Shown here in pieces: positions 22,503 to 33,980 of a stretch of DNA of 64,000 nt. The translations under genes and the position numbers were made by a program. A model generated the notes under the pieces. It saw only the letters and a list, made by a program, of their open reading frames with translations, was not told the origin of the DNA and ran no database searches. Location: positions 4,650,001-4,714,000 of the forward strand of contig NW_026944383.1 of assembly GCF_033439725.1 (NCBI RefSeq), in the 5' to 3' direction. The stretch's first letter is position 1. Each line of letters starts with the position of its first letter. This stretch comes from Neurospora tetraspora (taxonomy: Eukaryota > Ascomycota > Sordariomycetes > Sordariales > Sordariaceae).

Positions 22503-25500
22503 TAAGTTCTACCTGAAGGCGCACTCTTGTTCAATTCTTGTCACATAGTTTACTGAGATATCCCTTTTCTCCTTCCCGTTGCTTTATTTGCCATAGCCCA
22601 GCCACCAAATTACACTGCGTGCCCGAGGCAGCCACGCCTTCCTGCAAGATACACTTCAGTCTCCAAGTCTGCAATGTCTTCACATCACAGCATCGAGGGC
22701 GGGCAGTCGCAGCGGGCAGTCGATCCCTCGTTCTTTCCTCCACAGTTCAGCTGGCTGACGATCTTTGCGTTCTGATTCCTTGATGTCGCGTGGGGTGTTT
22801 GCAGTTGGGGCCAGTCCAGCTGTGGTGGTGTCCTCGAGGTGACTCGCTCAGCCGAATTCGGATCGTGGCGCATGATGCAACTGAACATTATCAAACAATA
22901 TTGCACCGTGCCTTCCACCTGAGAGTCCAAAGAGTAGCTGAACTGACTTGAGGTTGCATCATGTGAGTTCCTTCCCTCTTTCCGTCTCTGGTGTGCTTAC
23001 CGTAGAAGTGTAGTGATGTGACTGGATTGAAGATCTCTATCCAAGTATAAAGGAGGCCTTACGGACTCAGCTTGCGCAACCGCATTCGAAAACATGATCA
23101 TACTTCGGAGTCTTCCATCTTTTGTTCCAACACGCCAACCTTCTACTTACTAGATAAGGTGGTTTCCTAGAAAACAAAAGCACGCCTTTGGCCTCGCCAC
23201 ACAGCTGCCAACCCTCTTTTCAGTCGAACTCGATCCATCTCCGACAATAGGGTCACCGATGACTCCCAAACTCCATCTATGTCGCCTTGTTTTCCAACAG
23301 GCAGACAAAGCTGGGTAGGCCCTATTGTCGCAGCCGAGTTTACCTCCTCGTAACTCCGCAAGTCTACGTACTGTTAGACCCATCGGCATCCCACTCGACC
23401 ACTCGCGGAATCATCTCCATCTTCCGGCAAGGCAACTGAGAGAACAAACCCTGGCTTAAACAATGGGGACTGTCTGCCCTGCCGCGCGGTGAGCCCGGCC
23501 GGTGTGGGTCCGTTGCCTTCTGCATTGCTAATTTCAACCTCCCTCATTCATCCATCACACACGAGGCGAACGTCGACGTCAACCCACCACCATCCATCTC
23601 GCAGGGCGTTCTACGAACAAGCATTATGACCAGGATTCACGGTTTCTCCATGATGATTTTTGGATATCTTCGCCTGTCCAAGTCGAGCGATCACATCTGA
23701 CAAGATGTATCCTTACTCTGCTTGCCACGTTAACATATTCATCGCCATCTAATCCTCCGCAGCCCAGGATTGTAGGAGCTTTGCCTCCGTCGTTTCGTAT
23801 TCATCCATCTCTCTAGATCGTTTTGAGGGCCATGCTATGGTACTACGATATCCGATATCCGCCAAGTGAGAGGTCATGTTGCGTTTCGGACCAAAAGCAT
23901 CGGATCGCCTTGGGTACACTCCGGTAACCATCAGTATCTCCGACTGGAGGATCCCAAAAAGTTCAATAGCTCGATGCTGTGTAATATGAGCAAACAAGAC
24001 ACTATCGTTTCGTAAGCTGACAGTGAGTCGTGAATGTGTAGCCTTCGAGTGATGGCTAGTATCCCCTGAATCCTGACAGCTTTCAATCGTCACGCCCATC
24101 AACCCAACAAATCGGCATGGGCTATCATGTCGCGATAAGGCTGTCTCAAGGCTCTATCAAGACTCAACAAACAAGTTAAGGTTTATCGTACCTGTCAGCA
24201 CGGGATCATGCTCTCAGCGCGTTTCTGGGGTTTCACGAGGAAGGGGGTTAACGAGCAAACTGCAATATCAAGGGAAACAAAGTGAAGGCAAATCAACTGG
24301 AACCTCTTGATACTCGAATATGATGCCATGAAATGCCAAAGGGTCACTGTGGCGGCCCCCCGCTTTACAGCTCTGTACATCTTGTCACGGCGTTCTGATG
24401 GTGCCGTTCCTGCAGCCACCAAGCCCGTTTTAGCCCGTCGTTCACTGGAAAGCCCAACAAGAGATGCCGATGAAAGCCAGAAGGTAATCTAGGCTTGACT
24501 CCCCATCTAGATCAGGCAACCTTTGCGAGTTTCAGAATAGCGGTGAACAGAGATGATATCGGAATGTGTCTGGTTATCGATATAACTGCAATAGGCTGGT
24601 TGCCTGTCGTCTGGCAAACTTCAGCCGTTTGGCATATCGCCATCTCAAGTGGCATTGTTGACGATGAGATCCGACACCCACAGATTCCCTTGCAAATGCA
24701 TGGCACTTGTGGGATCGGGGAGCCAATATTACAAAGGGACTTGTTGACTTTGTCCTCTCCCGTCTGTATTCGTCAAGTTGATAACGCGAGCGACTGCCTC
24801 GGCAGTTGCCTTGCCAAGGCACAACATCCCCAACCTGTGTATTGGTAGCAAGATGAGCACCTGTGATCACGGTTAAGGCTAGGGTCTCCGAAATCGCTTT
24901 TTATCAGGGGAGTGTCGTGGCCGTGACGGGAATTCCCAACGAATCTAACTTGAACCCCAACCACTCTGGCTCGTCTGGGTATCCCACCCGGCCAGCCCTA
25001 TCAAAGTTCCAGAACCGTGTTCTGGCCAAAGCCGGAACGATATCGACCCAGACGATTAACGATCGAGGGATTGCCTAGTTTTATGGGTCAATGCTTCCGA
25101 TCCAAATGGAATTGTGACTGGCCAGTTGAACAAGAACTGCCCAAGGCCTACCATCGTCGAGACAATACACGGGCCCTGCCCGAGGTCCACGTAGCCGTCG
25201 GTCAACAGTCCCGCCGGTTTATAAATACCATAGAGACCCAGGTGAGTGGGACACTAAGGAGTTGCACACTGCAACGCGCATTTGAGCCAACCTTGACCAC
25301 ATCCTGCTGTTCTTCACTCCTCAACATAGCAGAACCCATCAATCCACCTACTTCGCCCAACCTTTTGCTGCCTTGAGCTCATAGTCGCACGCGTGTTGGA
25401 AAATCCCTTGCCCTTTACGCAACTCGTTCCTGGCATCCCAGTTGCCTATGAACTCGGGGCGCTCCTGCTACAAACAAACATTTCCAATATCTCTACATCG

Positions 25501-25520
25501 ACTCGATTTACGCCAGCACG
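22503..25520. other. Intergenic region, 3.0 kb, MET1 to orphan gene
   Basis: No supported coding region was found. All frames are short and overlap on both strands, and base composition looks ordinary, without the A/T-rich look of RIP-mutated repeats. The right end carries the promoter of the small orphan gene, with a TATA-like element at 25218-25227 and a strong splice donor (CAG|GTGAGT) at 25241-25242 that suggests a spliced leader. Confidence 0.5.
25218..25227 (+). promoter_or_regulatory. TATA-like element of the small orphan gene
   Basis: TTTATAAATA, about 300 bp before the orphan ATG. A consensus donor CAG|GTGAGT follows at 25241-25242, and an acceptor-like CATAG lies near 25330. This would fit a TATA-driven transcript with an intron in its leader. 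Confidence 0.45.
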
Positions 25521-26020
25521 ATGTTCATCGACGCTCAAGCCGTGGATGGTCATACTTCATGTGGTCCATCTGAAGATACATCGCTCCCGAAGGAAGAGGC
25601 AACGCATTCCCCGCCGGATAATGCAGAACATGACGGGTCATCCGAGACGTCTAAGGTCTCTATGATCGTTCACAATGGATCCATAAGGTCAGTTGAATTC
25701 TCCATGGGTGATCACATGTATCAGTCCTAATACGACTTGATAGCGAGGGTGCCGCCTCGCCTAGAGTCTCATCAGCCGACAGTCCGGCACAGAACGTGTC
25801 GGAGTCTATAACTGAAGACTCGCGGACCACCTCTTACGTTACCGAGTGTCAGGCCGACCACTCCCGCCTGTTCGAAGCCAAGCACAACAACTCCAATGTC
25901 ATCGAAGACAGACAGGCGGAGATGGCGGCACGCCTGGTTACCATGATGATGCCTCTTGAAGGTCTCGTCGACCGATACCCTGCCATAATTATCGAGGCGA
26001 CGGAGGAACTGATCGATTAG
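25521..26020 (+). CDS. Small orphan protein, two exons
   Basis: Not recognised. Exon 1 is 25521-25687 and exon 2 is 25744-26020, giving 147 aa. The 56-nt intron starts GTCAGT, contains CTAATA near its 3' end and ends GATAG; splicing joins an ATG-initiated frame to a second open frame without a shift. The protein is acidic and hydrophilic, with Ser/Thr/Glu-rich N-terminal and middle parts. The last 40 residues (EDRQAEMAARLVTMMMPLE to EATEELID) could form an amphipathic helix. No signal peptide or membrane segment is seen. The TATA-like element upstream supports a real transcript, but neither expression nor conservation can be judged here. Confidence 0.5.
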
Positions 26021-27066
26021 TCTCTCGACTTGCTCGCCGGCTCACGGGAAAGGATCATGTTTTGCCCTTCACACACGAGATGGCCACATACACAGGTTGG
26101 TCCAGGAAAGGTAGACATATACTTGTAGAATGCGTATGATTTTGGAAAGAGGCATGTAGGAGGATGGGACTATAGAACTTAGGCACTCATCATCCCCGGA
26201 AGAAACCAACTAGAGGTCCGGTCAGCACCCCCATACGGTAGATCAAAGGCATCAAATCATTGTTGGATAGAACAGTATTCTTACCGTATCGCGCGCTTTC
26301 CTATTGACCTGCTGTGATCATCCAATGAGCAATAGATTTAGCTGTGTACACCAAGTATCAGTGTGCGTCGTTGCCAGTCTGCTCGAGGCCATCGCTTCAA
26401 TCGGCCACCTGCATTTGGTCATCGGTTGTTTGTACCATCCCGCTTCCGTGGCAACCGATTTCGAGGTCGAGTATCAGACTGTGGAAGAAGGAGCATCGAT
26501 AAAAGCCAAGGCCGCATGACCCAAGGCTTTTTCCGCCCCCTCCCTTACCTCATCACCTTGCCTTTGTTTGGTACCGCGCCACACAACCGTCGCTGGAACC
26601 TTACAAAAAACAATTAACCCCGAACCCGTACCACCGTCATCGCACAACACCCATTCAAACCTTAAGTTGACTCACCTCGCCGAAAACCTTTCCGTCATCA
26701 CCTTCACTTCACAACCCGAGTCAAATTTTCCTCCTCCTTCACCAGTTGGTACCAATTTCCCGGTTGCGCAAGCGTTGAAAGCCTTCGTCGGATGCAACAT
26801 ACATCCTCGTATTTTTCCACCTACAAATAAACCAACACGCGTGCGGGTAATTTCTTCTCTCCCACCACGAAAGCTCACAACACCGTCTTTCGCACCGCGT
26901 AAAATCTGAACTCTGCGAAAACAAGCCACCTCTAACCACTTCACTGGACTCCTTTTTCCTTCTCTAACCAGATCTAGCACCAGCTGAAGGATAATCCCCC
27001 TCAGTCAGACCTCACATCTACTGCGAACTCAAGCAGGATCCATTCCACCTGCAACAGCGACCATAC
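26021..27066. other. Intergenic region, orphan gene to RNA cyclase
   Basis: Contains the promoter and leader of the RNA cyclase gene; 26540-26950 is pyrimidine-rich on the + strand. No supported coding region. Confidence 0.5.
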
Positions 27067-28702
27067 ATGATGGCGCAACCCTCTAGCAATCCCACTTGTT
27101 CTGGGACGGCAAATATCATCTTGCGTTCAAGTGCAGATGATCCAGAGCACATGTTACCCCACCAACGAAAGGCAGCCATGAAGAAGTCGAAGGCGGCACG
27201 ACCGATCCTCGAGATTGATGGCAGAACAGGCGAGGGAGGTGGACAGCTGGTCCGCATAGCATGCGCGATCGCTTCCGTTATCACCCAGCCTATTCGCATC
27301 ACTAACGTGAGGGGAAACCGCGAAGGGCCACGCGGCGGAGGTTCGTATCTTTTTTTCCCTTTTTCTCTCGCTCTTTCCCCGCTCCTTTTCTTTGTGACAT
27401 GCGGTTCAGAATGACTTCCTCGGACAATCACTGACAAAGATAATAGGACTCAAAGCTCAACACGTAGCTTCCATCGAATGGCTCGCTCGCGTAACCGATG
27501 CCGAAGTTAATGGCCTTTCGGTCGGTAGCACTACCCTCGAGTTCAAGCCGCGGGAAAGCCCCGCAACTTCCAAGCTCTTCACCGGTATCCATGACCGCAC
27601 CGTCAAGATCGATGCCGATTCTGCCGCGGCAAGCACGTTGCTTATCTTCCAAGCAATCTTTCCCTTCCTCCTCTTTGCCGGCGGAAATACGAACAAGAGG
27701 CAAGACCACCCTGAGCACATCGATGTGGAAATTTCCGGCGGCACCAACATCTCCTTTTCCCTTTCTTACGAATACCTGGACCAAGTCCTCCTACCGTCCC
27801 TCGAGCAAGCCTTCGGCATCGTCGTGGAACGTAAGCTTAAGACACGCGGCTGGAATCTCGGAAAGATGCAGCGCGGCACCGTGGCCCTACGTGTTCACCC
27901 CATTCGAGTCGGCGATTCACTCCGCCTCAGAAACCCGACAGCCTGCACCATGAAGGGCAGAAACAGACAAGGCGAGGATTTCGACCTTGAAGCTATCGAC
28001 GTCTCCATCGTTGCACCGACAGACATGCACGAGTCTCTCTCCCAGGCACTAGTCCAAAACCTAGGGGACCTTTTCCCAGACGTGGAAGTCATCTTCAAGC
28101 TGCTGGAGGACAGCGGAGCCAACTCGCGCATCTACGTGCTCCTCGTTGCGCGCTCATGGCCATCCGATGACGAAGGAGGAGCCGGCTCCGGCGCCGTTTT
28201 GAGGTGGGGTAGGGACATCCTTACTTCGATGCCGAAAGCAGCCAACTCGAAGAAAGGCAAGAACAAGGGCGACAATGGCTCGTCATCACACGCAGGAACC
28301 GGCGGGGTGGCATCCATGAGCGAGAGCGTGGCAACCAAGGTTGCGAGAGCGTTGTACGACGAAGTTTCTACCGGTGGCGTGGTAGACGAGTTCCTCCAGG
28401 ACCAGCTGGTCGCCTTCCAGGCACTTGCGAGCGGGCTTTCGGCTTTCCCTCGTGGCAACAGCGACCCGGCCGACGATAATGTCTCGGGACCGGGCATGGA
28501 GGAGGCCATGGCGGCGCTGGACCTCACCGACGAGAATGCCACTCAAGGGCTGCGGAAGGATAAGACCACCGAGCCGTTTGGCGAGGGCTCTCTCCACGCG
28601 AAGACCGCACGCTGGATGGTCAGCGAGCTTTTGCCCAACGTCAAGTTCTACAACAAGGGCAAGGTCTGCGAGGGCGCCGGCTTCGCCGTCGAGAAACCGT
28701 AA
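27067..28702 (+). CDS. RNA 3'-terminal phosphate cyclase (RtcA family)
   Basis: Converts RNA 3'-phosphates to 2',3'-cyclic phosphates using ATP. Two exons, 27067-27340 and 27447-28702, giving 509 aa; two adjacent ATGs open the frame. The 106-nt intron falls inside the conserved GNREGPRGGG-LKAQH motif, which is restored on splicing. Other family marks are LEIDGRTGEGGGQLVRIA, KIDADSAAASTLL, GRGTVALRV-like KMQRGTVALRV and, near the C-terminus, SLHAKTARWMVSELLPN, which holds the expected catalytic His. The family is usually 340-370 aa; the extra length comes mainly from low-complexity inserts rich in Gly, Lys and Ser (about residues 360-400) and Asp/Glu (about 420-460). Because the catalytic His is kept, this looks like an RtcA-type enzyme and not the inactive Rcl1 type. 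Confidence 0.92.
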
Positions 28703-29753
28703 ATCTGGGGGCCTACTCATTCACTTCGTTTGGGCTGAAGTATCGTGGCCTGAACGGTCGGACACTACATCACTTTCTGTCAGGATCTGGCAAATCCGGC
28801 ACGATGACCGCGACACACAGCATACCGACAGGCACTGCTATTCAGAAGGCAGAGGGCGTTTCCACTCGATGGGTCATGACAGTCTGGCAACCAGACAATA
28901 AGCCAAGTAGCGGAATCCAACTTGCTTGCTGAGATATTCTGGGGCACTCGACTCTGAAATGCCGTTTAGGGCTTAGGCACATGTAGTGCATTCTTAATGT
29001 TTGTTTTCTTTCTTTTTCTCGTTTGTCTTTGAGGTATCTCGCTGCTTTTCTTGCTTTTAAGAAGTGAAAGTGCACTTCTATCACCAATCTTGCTTCAAAG
29101 GTTTACAGTCTTGTTCAAGTACTCTCCTCAAAGAAGTTCTCTTAGGAGTTTTTCTTCCTATTAAGGCAGTTGCTTAAGAAGGAATCTGCACCACTATCTC
29201 AATGGTTATCTTCAAGGAAGAAGATCATGGAAGCTCTGCTTCCTCAAGGATTGGCTGTTGAAGTACTGTGTTCAAGTACATTATCTTCTCAGCGGAGCCT
29301 TCGTCGTCAGGAGGTAGTACATCGTTGCCTTTTATGCAGTCGGCTAGCAACGACAGCACAAGCACCATATCCAGAATAGGCATCTCGACGTCGGCAAACC
29401 GCAAGGCGCTGCCTTCAGGAGCGACTAATTTTTCCCCCAGTCATCTTCGTTCTTTGAACAAACTCTTGTCCAAGTAGTTTCTTTGCTCTAATTGGCAGAT
29501 ACCTCATTCGACAGCATGAAAGGATAGTCTCAGATAGGATCATGGTCCAACTGCCAATCAAGTGCGGCAGCACGCACATGGTATCGTGCTTAAACGACCT
29601 CTATCAAAATATCTTTGACTCCAAGCCGCCTTTTATTGTCAAACCATTGTTGATCTTTGTGATGTGACTTTTGGACGCCGGCAACTAAAATGATCAAGAA
29701 ACCGACCATATGACCTTCATCAGACCATCTTTTCCGAGACCTAAGAGATTCAT
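28703..29753. other. Intergenic region (convergent gene ends)
   Basis: Lies between the 3' ends of the RNA cyclase gene and the minus-strand t6A dehydratase gene. The segment 29100-29480 is rich in AAG and CTT words but has no supported frame. Confidence 0.5.
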
Positions 29754-31447
29754 TCACCTGTACTTCTCATACAGCTTGATCTCCTCCTGTCTCTTCGCCA
29801 CTCTCTCAATAACTTCAGCATCGTAGAGCTCCTCGAGTGTCTTCTCGCCCAGCAACACCTCCTTCTGGTGTCTCGTCGCCTCCTCCTTGGTCATGCAGAC
29901 GAGCTCCGACAACTTCAGATCCGACGACTTTTGCTCGTCCGCACCCTCACCTATCCTGATGAGGATGTCCCGGGTAGGCTTCTGCCACCTGATCAGAACG
30001 AGCTTCGTGGGGATGCCGGTGACGGCGCTCTTGGCCTTGTAGATGTCTTCGACGAGGAACGAGACCTCGCCGGGCTGGATGGGCACCTTGAGCCCGATGC
30101 AGAGCTCGCGGGGGCCGCCGGTCACGGCGCGGATGATCTTTTCTTCGCTGGCTTGGACGAAGGCCTGGATGCTGTCGTACATCTTGTCGCGGCCCTTTTG
30201 GGGGATGTAGTCGAGGGGATAACCTGAGATGGGAAAGTTGGTAAGTTACAGGAAATTCGTCAAGGAGGGCGGGAGGAATGACAGTCTCAGTCGACTTACC
30301 AGAGATCTTGAGAATAACGTGGTTCGCAACGGTATATCCAAAAACAGCCGGCATGGTTCCCAACACAGGCAGAATACGCACGCGGAAATCTGGCAGCGCC
30401 GCCAAATCACCCACATCGCCCTTCTTGAACTCATCCTCGGGCAGCGGCAGAAGCGCCGCCTTGCCCTCGCCCATCTTCTCGGTAGAGTACACCACGGGAA
30501 TACCGCTGGTGACACCGAGGAGCTTCAGGCGACGCCTGGTAGCGCGCGAAAGCCCGTCGTCCGTGCTGGTTCCGATGTCACCGACCATGATCCTCGTGGG
30601 GTCGCTCTTGGTGCCGGCGCCCATGGACGAAATAACGGGGAGGTTGTTGTCATAGCAGTACTTGAGCAGCTCAACCTTGGAGTCGATGTTGTCAATGGCA
30701 TCGATGACGAAGTCAGGCTTCTGCCCGTCCTTCTCCCACGCACCGAGCAGTTCGGGAGCGACCGAGCCGTCAAACTTTTGCAGGCGCAGGTCGAACCGCA
30801 CCCATGGTGTGATGGCGATCAGCCGGCGCTGCAGGCATTGCACCTTGGGCATGCCAACGTCGGCGAGCGTGGCGACGGCGTGCCGGTTGAGCGAGCTGAG
30901 CGTCACCTGGTCGAAGTCGATCAGGCGCAGCTTGGAGACGCCGGAGCGGGCGAGCGTGGTGGCGGCGTGCGAGCCGACACCGCCGCAGCCGACGATGACG
31001 ACGAAGGAGTTGCGCAGCTTGGCGAGCCCTTCGTCGCCGAGGAAGACGCGGTTGCGGGCTAGTTGCTCGAGAATCAGTTCGTCGTCGAAGTCGCCGTTCT
31101 GGGCCCGGTGGGCGAGCGCTTGGTTGTGTTCATCTTCTTTGTCGAGCTTGGGGACGGGGCCTTGGCGGGTTACCTGGAAGATGTCAAGCAGTTGTGCCGT
31201 TAGACTATGCGTTCTAATGGCTAGGTAAATATTCTGAAAGATGGGGAATGTCGCTTGCCTTCTGCAATTCGGGCTCAGCTTCGCCAGCTGAGCTGGGAAT
31301 AGACTTCTTTAGGCGATTGAGGCGCTCGCCATGGCGGGATTGCTGGTAGCCGTAGATTGCGCCAGCAGTGACAGCCGCAGAGGCGAGGGCAACTGTCGCA
31401 AGCTGGAGCTTCGATTGATTTGTTGAGTTGGACAGGAAGGACGACAT
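29754..31447 (-). CDS. tRNA threonylcarbamoyladenosine dehydratase (TcdA/Tcd1-2 family)
   Basis: ThiF-fold, ATP-dependent enzyme that cyclises t6A37 in tRNA to ct6A. Minus strand, three exons: 31447-31259, 31173-30300, 30223-29754, giving 510 aa. Exon 1 encodes a hydrophobic segment (LQLATVALASAAVTAGAIYGY, about residues 15-35), matching the membrane-anchored, mitochondrial-outer-membrane yeast Tcd proteins. The nucleotide-binding GCGGVGSHAA sits at residues 125-134, followed by RLIDFDQVTLSSLNRH, DAIDNIDSK, and SSMGAGTKSDPTRI. The first intron is of the GC-AG class (AAG|GCAAGC, branch TCTAAC, acceptor CCAG) and no GT donor is available nearby. The second intron joins KISG to YPLDYIPQKG. Function is well supported by family. 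Confidence 0.92.
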
Positions 31448-32421
31448 GACGTGTTATGGGTGTCTCATCGGTCGAGACTCGGATTATCGGTATATCGTGA
31501 CCCGATCAACAGCTCAAGTGTTTTTGGATGACAGAAGGCCGTCTCGTTATCAGTACCTTATCGCGACATATTTCCCCAGAAAATTTGGAGCCCCAGATTC
31601 GGACGACGTCATCCCAATTCTGTAACGCCAAGCGCCAAGCGCCAGAAAAAGCGGAGAATCCCGTCTGCCTGCCGCGGATAGTCAGGGGTCGGCCGACCGA
31701 GGCCATCGAGGTTCCCAATTGTATGTCTTGGCATCTACAACCCCACTCCGAACATCGTGGAGACATCCGTGGACAACAACATTGGAACTTCCGGCCTCTC
31801 CACCATTCCCGAATGCGAATACGGATAAGAACCCCTTATCACTTACACATTTGAAGCTCGGTTTCGGTTTCATCCGGTGGCCGTGATGAAGTTGACAACA
31901 CCAGGAGAAGCCGGTCTGTGGTAACTCCAAATAAACCGATCATCATCTGTTGTGCTACGGTCCAGACTCACCTCCTCACCTCCATCTGACACAAGGACGG
32001 CCGCCGAAGCGGAGAGAGTAACATTTTGAAGAAAGGGACGACCAGGTCAACGATTCATATTGGGGTTCAGTGAGCCACCATGAAACAGCTCTGCTCTTAA
32101 GCTCAAGAGCTAGCAGCTACAGCATCATCATGTAACCCGGAGCGTATTCGTTTATCACTCAAGAGTCAAGATCCACCATCCGCAATTGGGAAACCTGGCG
32201 GGCTTACCACGGTATCGGTGAGGTGTGTTGCCACCTCAGCCTCTAGTATAAGGATGCGTTGATGCCCTCTTCTAGTTTGCTTGTCTTTTGTATTATTAAC
32301 ACCTTCCGTATAGCCACCACCGCCTTTATACATCACAGGTTAGTAGCTACCCAGACTGTCTCTTTCACTCACCAAGACTTACTTTCTTCATAGTTCCTAG
32401 TTCTTATCACTCCAAATCAAG
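31448..32421. promoter_or_regulatory. Divergent promoter region, Tcd and SDR genes
   Basis: 974 bp between two start codons pointing apart. On the SDR side, a TATA-like AGTATAAGG lies near 32245, and a likely leader intron 32340-32394 (CACAG|GTTAGT ... CATAG) would end 27 nt before the ATG. No supported coding region. Confidence 0.45.
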
Positions 32422-33210
32422 ATGGCATCCGCTCAGGGCAAGACTGTTCTCGTTACCGGCGCCGCCGGTGGTCTCGGCAAGGTGATTGCTGAGACCTTCC
32501 TCACTGCTGGTGCCAACGTTGTCATCTGCGACGTCAACCAGCAACGTATTTCCGCTGTCGCGGAGGAGTGGACCAAGACCTATGCCGACCGCTTTTTCAC
32601 CAAGCAAACCGACGTGTCCAACGAGGCTGCAGTCCAGGAGCTCATCGACGCTTCCGTCGCCAAGTTCGGCCGTCTCGACGTTCTCGTCAACAACGCCGCC
32701 ATCATGGATGACTTCTCCCCGGCTGGCGACTGCTCCAAGGAGCTCTGGGACCGCGTCATGGCCATCAACCTTACCGGTCCTTTCCTCACCACCAAGGCCG
32801 CCGTGAAGCAGTTCGAGAAGCAGGAACAGGCGGGCGGCGTCATCATTAACATCGGCTCCAACGCCAGCTACATGGGCTTCCAGTCCGGTGCCGCCTACAC
32901 CGTGTCCAAGGCCGGCGTCATGGCGCTGACCAAGAACACGGCCGGCTTCTACGCCGACAAGGGCATCTATTGCATGGCTCTGCTGCTGGGCGGCCTGGCC
33001 GGCACCAACATTGTTGATTCCTTTGCCAAGGGCATGCACATGGAGATGTATCAGAAGGTCATGGCCAACCAGTCGCCCTTTGAGCCGGGCAAGAACGATA
33101 CCCCTCTGGAGTCCATTGCCAAATACTGCCTGTTCCTGTCGCAGAGCGATATTGCGCCCGTGTCGAATGGTTCTTGTGTCGTTTTCAACAAGAATTGGCC
33201 TGTGGCGTAA
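32422..33210 (+). CDS. Short-chain dehydrogenase/reductase (SDR)
   Basis: NAD(P)-dependent oxidoreductase of unknown substrate, 262 aa, single coding exon. The dinucleotide-binding TGAAGGLG is at residues 12-19. Asp37 (ICDVNQ) at the end of the second strand favours NAD over NADP. NNAA is at 90-93. The catalytic triad residues are a Ser in NIGSNAS (146-149) with Tyr159 and Lys163 (YTVSK). After the active site the usual PG turn is replaced by a Leu/Gly-rich sequence (ALLLGGLAGTNI), seen in some fungal SDRs. Codon bias is very strong, which suggests high expression. The neighbours give no pathway clue. Confidence 0.9.
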   Translation: MASAQGKTVLVTGAAGGLGKVIAETFLTAGANVVICDVNQQRISAVAEEWTKTYADRFFTKQTDVSNEAAVQELIDASVAKFGRLDVLVNNAAIMDDFSPAGDCSKELWDRVMAINLTGPFLTTKAAVKQFEKQEQAGGVIINIGSNASYMGFQSGAAYTVSKAGVMALTKNTAGFYADKGIYCMALLLGGLAGTNIVDSFAKGMHMEMYQKVMANQSPFEPGKNDTPLESIAKYCLFLSQSDIAPVSNGSCVVFNKNWPVA

Positions 33211-33980
33211 AAACATGTATGGAGGTTGTTGGAGGAAAGTTCACAAGAGATGGTAGAAGGAATTAAGTGCCATAGTTCAAGGCCACATTGAAAAAGGTCT
33301 TAAATACCCAGAAGTTACACAGTCCACCCCCGTGCCTTCCTTCACTGAGTCCAAACATCATCGGACGAAACCTGGATCACCTGCGTGCCCTTGATAAGCG
33401 GCCAATCCAGGCAGAGTTGGCAGGATCTCCTCGGGACCAGGTAGCTCAACTGGTCCCATTGAGGGTCTCTTCAGTGTGCCGCACTCCCCCGGTCCACGAA
33501 GAGGTCCCGCGTTCGACTCGGTTGCACGTCACGATTTCTTTCGAGCAAAGCTGGGATTTTGTGTGTCGCCAACGTCCTCCGTGTTCGCTCCCGAGGAGAG
33601 TAGTGCCCTGCTACTGTGAATCTTGTTTTCTTTTTTTATCCATTTTATTCATCATCACCTCGTCTACCACAACCGTCAACACCAATGACTCATATGTTCT
33701 CGGAACAAATGGATTTGAAGCAGTAATCCATCCAGAATGAGGGAACGATAATATTATAAACAGTCAAAAGGAGTGGATGAACCAAGTATTTACAAGTCCC
33801 CCAAATCCCAACCCCTGATGCGCATCAATAACTTGCCCAAGTCCAACTCAGATCAAAGGAGTGTCGTGAAAACTGAAACCCGAACCCGAACCCGAACCCA
33901 ACTGCGTCCGTCCGTCCGTCGTAGTCCTCTCATCTCGACCCTTTCCCTCAAGTCTCAACTTCCATGTGTCCGCGACCGCT
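33211..33980. other. Intergenic region (convergent gene ends)
   Basis: Holds the 3' ends of the SDR gene and the secreted-protein gene. It includes a short hexanucleotide repeat, CCCGAA units at about 33877-33899, and four GTCC units near 33909-33925, both non-coding in the model. The 150-codon frame at 33288-33740 lacks bias and motifs. Confidence 0.5.

Noticed and set aside
30229-31062. 277-codon open frame on the plus strand
   Set aside because: It lies antisense to the t6A dehydratase exons; the sense strand has family motifs, and the antisense frame is a by-product of G/C-biased codons.
32407-33216. 269-codon open frame on the minus strand
   Set aside because: Exact antisense of the SDR gene, which has all catalytic motifs. 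The shadow frame has no family.
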